A DNA stretch of 9,841 nt from Thiobacillus sp. (lineage in GTDB: Bacteria > Pseudomonadota > Gammaproteobacteria > Burkholderiales > Thiobacillaceae). Under the pieces are notes generated by a model. The model saw only the letters and a program-made list of their open reading frames with translations. It did not search any database and had not been told where the DNA came from. The translations under genes and the position numbers were made by a program. The stretch covers positions 1-9,841 of the forward strand of contig JAIWOL010000103.1 of assembly GCA_020216925.1 (NCBI GenBank), in the 5' to 3' direction. Numbering within the stretch: the first letter of the stretch is position 1; each line of letters begins with the position of its first letter. Below, one piece after another: positions 6,530 through 9,841 of this stretch.

Positions 6530-7996
6530 ATGTCCTCGTTTGTCCCCCCCGTGTTCGACAACGGCTTTGCCGGTCTGCCCGAAACCTTTTATTCGCGCGT
6601 GCAACCCACGCCCGTGCCCGACCCCTATCTGGTCTGCCACAGCCCGGCTGCGCTGGCGTTGCTGGGCCTGCCTGCGGATGCCCTGACGCATCCCGATCTG
6701 CTGCACACCCTGGCCGGCAATCGTCTCCTCCCCGGCATGGACCCGCTGGCCGAGCTGTACGCCGGCCACCAGTTCGGGCATTTCGTGCCGCAACTGGGCG
6801 ACGGTCGGGCGATCCTGCTGGGCGAAATACAGGGCCCCGACGGCCGGGGCTGGGAAATCCAGCTCAAGGGCGCGGGCCGCACACCGTATTCGCGCGGCGG
6901 CGACGGCCGCGCTGTGCTGCGCTCCAGCATCCGCGAGTTTCTCTGCTCCGAAGCCATGCACGCACTGGGCATCCCCACCACCCGCGCGCTGGCGTTGGTG
7001 GGCAGCGATTTGCCGGTTTACCGCGAAGACGAGGAAACCGCCGCGATCGTCACCCGTCTGTCACCGAGTTTTGTGCGCTTTGGCTCGTTTGAGGTGTTCT
7101 ACTACCGCAACCAGGTCGACCCCATCCGTCAGCTCGCCGACTATGTAATCCGGCGCCATTACCCGCAGCTTGCCGCGCTCGACGAGCCCGTGCCGGCCCT
7201 GCTCGCAGAAGTGGCGCGGCGCACCGCCGAGCTCATGGCCGACTGGCAGGCGGTGGGTTTCGCCCACGGCGTGATGAATACCGACAACATGTCCATACTC
7301 GGACTCACGCTGGATTACGGCCCATTCGGCTTCATGGACGCCTTCGATCCCGGCTTTGTCTGCAACCACTCCGACAGCGGCGGCCGTTACGCTTTCGACC
7401 AGCAGCCCGACGTGGGCGCGTGGAACGTGACCAAACTCGCCCAGGCGCTGGTGCCGCTGATGTCCGTGGACACTGCCACCGACGCCATCAAGGCCTATCC
7501 CCGGCAGTTTGGCCAGGCCTACGTCGCCCGCATGGCCGCCAAGTTCGGCCTGCCCCGGGCCGGCGACAGCGTGGGCCTCATGCTCGACGCCTTGTCCTTG
7601 CTGGCCGCCAACCGCGTCGATTACACCCTTTTCTTCCGCCGCCTGGGTGATTTTGACAGCGCGCCGGACGCACTGAATGCGCCGCTGCGCGGCCTGTTTG
7701 CCGACCGCGCCGCCTTCGACGCCTGGGCCGCGCGCTATGCCGCCGCGCTGCGCCAGACCGGCGTGCCGGATGCCGAACGCCGCATTGCCCAGCACGCCGT
7801 CAACCCCAAATACATCCTGCGCAACCATCTGGCCGAAACTGCCATCCGCCGCGCCGCCGACCAGCGCGATTTCAGCGAAGTGGCGCGCCTGCACGCCTTG
7901 CTGACGCGTCCTTACGACGACCAGCCGGAATTTGAGGCCTACGCGGCCGAACCACCCGATTGGGCGCGGGAGATTGCGGTAAGCTGCTCGTCGTGA
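6530..7996 (+). CDS. selO: Protein adenylyltransferase SelO (YdiU/UPF0061)
   Basis: This 488-residue pseudokinase-fold enzyme transfers AMP from ATP to Ser/Thr/Tyr hydroxyls of proteins and is linked to redox homeostasis. Residues that match the characterised Pseudomonas syringae SelO, even in numbering as I remember it, are Lys113 (in EIQLKGAG), Glu136 (SSIREF), and the catalytic/metal-binding Asp252, Asn253 and Asp262 in the stretch GVMNTDNMSILGLTLDYGPF. The C-terminus ends Cys-Ser-Ser, with Cys486 third from the end, the place of selenocysteine in animal SelO. The frame extends upstream to 6482, but the ATG at 6530 gives the usual start, with family-typical residues (DNGFAGLPETFYSRV) right after it. 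The stop overlaps the start of the downstream lipoprotein gene by 4 nt (GTGA). Confidence 0.96.
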   Translation: MSSFVPPVFDNGFAGLPETFYSRVQPTPVPDPYLVCHSPAALALLGLPADALTHPDLLHTLAGNRLLPGMDPLAELYAGHQFGHFVPQLGDGRAILLGEIQGPDGRGWEIQLKGAGRTPYSRGGDGRAVLRSSIREFLCSEAMHALGIPTTRALALVGSDLPVYREDEETAAIVTRLSPSFVRFGSFEVFYYRNQVDPIRQLADYVIRRHYPQLAALDEPVPALLAEVARRTAELMADWQAVGFAHGVMNTDNMSILGLTLDYGPFGFMDAFDPGFVCNHSDSGGRYAFDQQPDVGAWNVTKLAQALVPLMSVDTATDAIKAYPRQFGQAYVARMAAKFGLPRAGDSVGLMLDALSLLAANRVDYTLFFRRLGDFDSAPDALNAPLRGLFADRAAFDAWAARYAAALRQTGVPDAERRIAQHAVNPKYILRNHLAETAIRRAADQRDFSEVARLHALLTRPYDDQPEFEAYAAEPPDWAREIAVSCSS

Positions 7997-8715
7997 AACA
8001 CGTCCCTCCCCTTGTTCTTCCCCTGCTGATCCTGGCGCTGCTGTCCGGATGCACAGGCCAGCCCATCCAGCGCAAGGACGGCAGCAGCAGCGTCCGCAGC
8101 TTCAGCGTCAAAGACCTTGCCAAGCGCGACGTCGACAGCGTGGTAGAAATCCATCAGCAGGAAGTGCTCGGCATCCTTAAAACACTCACCCTCAAGCTCT
8201 ACAAGCGCAACCCCGGCGAATGGCGCAAATCCGGTCATGCCAGCGCCGAAGACGCCACAGCCGCGCTGTTCAAGTCGCTGCCGGTGTGGCACCTGTCGCA
8301 ACAGAAAAATCTGGACTGGGAGGCCAGTCTGGTGGATGCCTGGCGCGAGGATTTTGCGGGCGACCACGTGAAGGCCCTGATGAACGGCCTGCTGGTCATG
8401 CACATGGCCGCCTTTGAAAACAAGACCGAGTTCTATCTGTTCACCGAACTTGACGCACAAAAGTTCTACAACGCCGCGCGCAACACAGAAGCCGTGGTCT
8501 GGCGGCTGTCCAACACCCGCACCGCGCAGGGCAACCCCATCCTGCTGTCCAACGGCTTCGACGCCAACGGCGTGCCGAACCTGAGCTTCGAACGAGAATT
8601 CGGCAAGCTTATCGGCATTCAGGACACCCTCGCCAAGATCATCGAAGACAAAAGCAACCGCGCCATCCGCTTTGGCGTCGTCAACGCCGCCAGCATGATC
8701 TTCCTGCCGATCTGA
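7993..8715 (+). CDS. Predicted lipoprotein of unknown function, coupled to selO
   Basis: I do not recognise this 240-residue protein. It starts with GTG at 7993-7995, overlapping the selO TGA. That start is preferred because it gives a proper lipoprotein signal: Lys2-His3, the hydrophobic run VPPLVLPLLILALL, then the lipobox LLSGC with Cys20 as the lipidation site. The mature part is soluble-looking and mixed alpha/beta, with no membrane helix and no cysteine after Cys20, and with two hydrophobic helix-like segments (about 128-142 and 225-240). The residues after Cys20 are TGQ, with no Asp at +2, so outer-membrane sorting is likely by the usual rule. The coding end carries tandem stops, TGA then TAG. 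The 4-nt overlap implies co-expression with SelO, but no function follows from that alone. The 3' end faces lexA. Confidence 0.82.
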   Translation: MKHVPPLVLPLLILALLSGCTGQPIQRKDGSSSVRSFSVKDLAKRDVDSVVEIHQQEVLGILKTLTLKLYKRNPGEWRKSGHASAEDATAALFKSLPVWHLSQQKNLDWEASLVDAWREDFAGDHVKALMNGLLVMHMAAFENKTEFYLFTELDAQKFYNAARNTEAVVWRLSNTRTAQGNPILLSNGFDANGVPNLSFEREFGKLIGIQDTLAKIIEDKSNRAIRFGVVNAASMIFLPI

Positions 8716-8745
8716 TAGCGATGCGCGGACTGCGGCAGCTCGCTA
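8716..8745. terminator. Convergent inverted repeat between the lipoprotein gene and lexA
   Basis: TAGCGA (8716-8721) and TCGCTA (8740-8745) are perfect inverted copies. They flank inner bases that can extend the stem by TGC/GCA (8722-8724 with 8735-8737) after a 2-nt bulge, leaving a 10-nt loop. The hairpin spans the whole convergent gap: it starts at the second stop (TAG) of the lipoprotein gene and ends on the lexA stop codon. There is no T-run on either side, so it is at best a weak or factor-assisted bidirectional terminator or an mRNA 3'-end stabiliser. Confidence 0.33.
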
Positions 8746-9339
8746 GAATCCTGCGCGTATCACCCCTACCGCAACCCCCTCGATGGCGAACACCTCGCCT
8801 GCGGCATCCACCACAATGGGCTCGAAGTCGGGATTTTCCGGCAGCAGACGCAGCGTGCGGCCCCGTTTGTCCAGACGCTTGACAGTGACCTCGTCGCCGA
8901 TGCGCGCCACCACGATCTGCCCGTTACGCGCCTCATCGCATTTGTGCACCGCCAGCAGGTCGCCGTCCAGAATGCCCGCGTCCTTCATGCTCATGCCGCG
9001 CACGCGCAGCAGATAATCCGCGCGCGGCGCAAACAGCGCCGCCTCGATCTGCACGTGACGTTCGATGTGTTCCTGCGCCAGGATGGGATTACCCGCCGCC
9101 ACCCGGCCCACCAGCGGCAGCCCGCCGCCGCCCGCCAGGCGGATGCCACGCGAAGTACCCGGCACCAGCTCCAGCACGCCCTTCCTCGCCAGTCCCTTCA
9201 GATGCTGCTCTGCCGCATTGGGCGAGCTGAAACCAAAACGTTCGGCGATTTCCGCCCGTGTAGGCGGCAGGCCCGTGGTGTCGATCCATTCACGGATCAG
9301 AGCAAGAATTTCTTCCTGGCGTGCAGTGAGGTTGCGCAT
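8743..9339 (-). CDS. lexA: LexA, SOS-response repressor and autoprotease
   Basis: This 198-residue repressor binds SOS boxes and is inactivated by RecA-stimulated self-cleavage after DNA damage. The N-terminal winged-helix domain (about 1-68) has the LTARQEEIL start, the recognition region [17 protein letters not shown] (38-54) and the wing [10 protein letters not shown] linker leads to the cleavage site Ala82-Gly83 in GRVAAGNPI. The S24-type protease dyad is Ser117 (in [10 protein letters not shown]) and Lys154 (in EVTVKRL). Length and motifs match E. coli LexA (202 aa). The ATG at 9337-9339 is chosen because it gives the canonical M(R/K).LT.RQ start and follows an AGGGAAG Shine-Dalgarno (complement of 9344-9350). 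The frame continues 9 codons upstream into the operator. The promoter has two SOS boxes, so it is autoregulated. Confidence 0.97.
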   Translation of the reverse strand: MRNLTARQEEILALIREWIDTTGLPPTRAEIAERFGFSSPNAAEQHLKGLARKGVLELVPGTSRGIRLAGGGGLPLVGRVAAGNPILAQEHIERHVQIEAALFAPRADYLLRVRGMSMKDAGILDGDLLAVHKCDEARNGQIVVARIGDEVTVKRLDKRGRTLRLLPENPDFEPIVVDAAGEVFAIEGVAVGVIRAGF

Positions 9340-9356
9340 GGGGCTTCCCTTTTTTA

Positions 9357-9372
9357 CTGTATGCATATACAG
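9357..9372. promoter_or_regulatory. SOS box 1 (LexA operator), lexA-proximal
   Basis: CTGT-N8-ACAG (CTGTATGCATATACAG) matches the gammaproteobacterial/betaproteobacterial LexA consensus exactly at all conserved bases. The extended 20-mer from 9355 to 9374 departs from the E. coli consensus only in the central bases and the last base. It lies in the lexA 5' leader, about 17 bases before the lexA ATG. Confidence 0.93.
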
Positions 9373-9388
9373 TTGTATTTACATACAG
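9373..9388. promoter_or_regulatory. SOS box 2 (LexA operator), overlapping the lexA promoter
   Basis: TTGTATTTACATACAG is a one-mismatch copy of CTGT-N8-ACAG and abuts box 1 without a gap (16 bp centre to centre). It overlaps the lexA -10 element and the predicted start point, where LexA binding would block RNA polymerase. Two operators are also known upstream of E. coli lexA, although there they are separated by a few bases. Confidence 0.8.
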
Positions 9389-9415
9389 TATAAAGATCTC
9401 GCCAGAAAAAACCAA
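9387..9415 (-). promoter_or_regulatory. lexA promoter (-35/-10)
   Basis: Reading the minus strand, TTGGTT (complement of 9410-9415) and TATACT (complement of 9387-9392) are separated by exactly 17 bp, a good sigma-70 promoter. The start point would be near 9380, inside SOS box 2, giving a leader of about 40 nt. Confidence 0.65.
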
Positions 9416-9447
9416 CGCGCCCAGCCCCACACACAGAAGAACCCCAC

Positions 9448-9690
9448 ATGAAGCTCGGAAAGATCAGCCCCCTGGCCTTTAGCCGCATGAAACAGCGCGG
9501 CATCAGCATCGCCACCCTCGGCAACCTGCTGGCCCACGGCCAGGTGGAACCCCAGTTCGACGGGGCCCGGGTCGTCTACCTGGACAGTCCCCTGCCCGCC
9601 CCCCACTGGGGCGGCCGCCCGCAGCCACGGCTGTATGCCGTGGTGGATGCACGGGGCGATGTGCTGACGGTGGAACGGCGGGTGCGGTAA
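9448..9690 (+). CDS. Small DUF4258-like protein, divergent from lexA
   Basis: This 80-residue basic protein resembles the DUF4258 domain: an N-terminal helix with FSRMKQRGIS (11-20), a second helix (LGNLLAHGQV), then strands RVVYLD (41-46), RLYAVVDARG (61-70) and a final DVLTVERRV. DUF4258 proteins are uncharacterised, but some resemble RelE/BrnT-like toxin folds; that is family knowledge, not shown here. No antitoxin-like partner is visible downstream before the window changes to IS-like sequence. The ATG at 9448 has only a weak AGAAG upstream. The divergent promoter region it shares with lexA contains both SOS boxes, and TATAAA at 9389-9394 is a possible -10 in its direction, without a good -35. 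SOS control is therefore possible but unproven. No terminator is evident after the stop. Confidence 0.68.
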   Translation: MKLGKISPLAFSRMKQRGISIATLGNLLAHGQVEPQFDGARVVYLDSPLPAPHWGGRPQPRLYAVVDARGDVLTVERRVR

Positions 9691-9751
9691 GGAAACATGC
9701 GCGAATCACCCGATGCAACGGGATATCGCCCATCCGCAAACTCAGTGTCAC

Positions 9752-9841
9752 TGTCAAGCGACACGCAGATTTAACCCCCTGACGACATCTGGAATTGACC
9801 CCCTGGGTTAATCAACTTTCCGACGTGATCGGGGTGGGGGC
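9752..9841 (+). mobile_element. Probable end of an insertion sequence, IS21-like (runs off the window)
   Basis: A short palindromic tip, TGTC-AAGC-GACA (9752-9763), is followed by two near-identical 11-mers, TTAACCCCCTG (9771-9781) and TTGACCCCCTG (9795-9805), 24 bp apart. No coding sequence can be followed from here to the right edge. Terminal TG and multiple short internal repeats are typical of IS21-family ends, where the IstA transposase binds, and I recall similar GACCCCCT repeats beside istA genes. The transposase itself would lie beyond 9841. The exact tip is uncertain: the preceding TGTCAC at 9746 is a near copy of TGTCAA. Confidence 0.5.

Noticed and set aside
6277..7092. Plus-strand open frame spanning the DoxX/selO gap
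   Set aside because: It is antisense to DoxX and out of frame with selO; Arg/Pro/His-rich with no domain.
9707..9722. Terminator after the small DUF4258-like gene
   Set aside because: CCCG/CGGG can pair with a 6-nt loop, but the stem is only 4 bp and lacks a T-tract.

Overview
This is a GC-rich, densely packed stretch of bacterial chromosome. It most likely comes from a sulfur-oxidising betaproteobacterium (Rhodocyclales- or Thiobacillus-like). That placement is an inference from gene content, the composition of the proteins and the LexA/SOS-box type; there is no rRNA or other taxonomic marker here.

Layout: (1) 1-172 (+) is the C-terminus of a protein that looks like SoxA, the cytochrome c subunit of the thiosulfate-oxidising Sox system, followed by an intrinsic terminator at 230-251. 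(2) 250-2635 (-) is a tightly overlapping molybdenum-cofactor operon, mobB-moeA-moaD-moaE. The radical-SAM gene moaA (2709-3692, +) diverges from it across a 73-bp AT-rich gap. Together they cover cyclic pyranopterin formation (MoaA), sulfur insertion (both molybdopterin synthase subunits, MoaD and MoaE), metal insertion (MoeA) and a GTP-binding step linked to nucleotide addition (MobB). moaC, moaB/mog, moeB and mobA must lie elsewhere. (3) 3782-5962 (+) encodes a TonB-dependent outer-membrane receptor of unknown substrate. It converges on a small DoxX-family membrane protein (5990-6454, -). (4) 6530-8715 (+) is a two-gene unit: the protein AMPylase SelO (YdiU) and, with a 4-nt stop/start overlap, an unrecognised lipoprotein. 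(5) 8743-9339 (-) is lexA. Its promoter carries two abutting SOS boxes, and a small DUF4258-like ORF (9448-9690, +) diverges from it. (6) From about 9752 to the window edge the sequence has the look of the end of an insertion sequence (IS21-like is my guess).

Most of the window is ordinary housekeeping or accessory sequence, and I do not see a clearly new multi-gene system. The parts most worth a second look are the lexA/DUF4258 divergent region with its tandem SOS boxes, the SelO-coupled lipoprotein of unknown function, and the orphan TonB receptor beside the cofactor genes. Several starts (moaA, mobB, selO, the TonB receptor) lack a convincing Shine-Dalgarno sequence, and selO may be leaderless. 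No tRNA, rRNA, CRISPR array or riboswitch was seen, and no gap between genes exceeds 300 bases.
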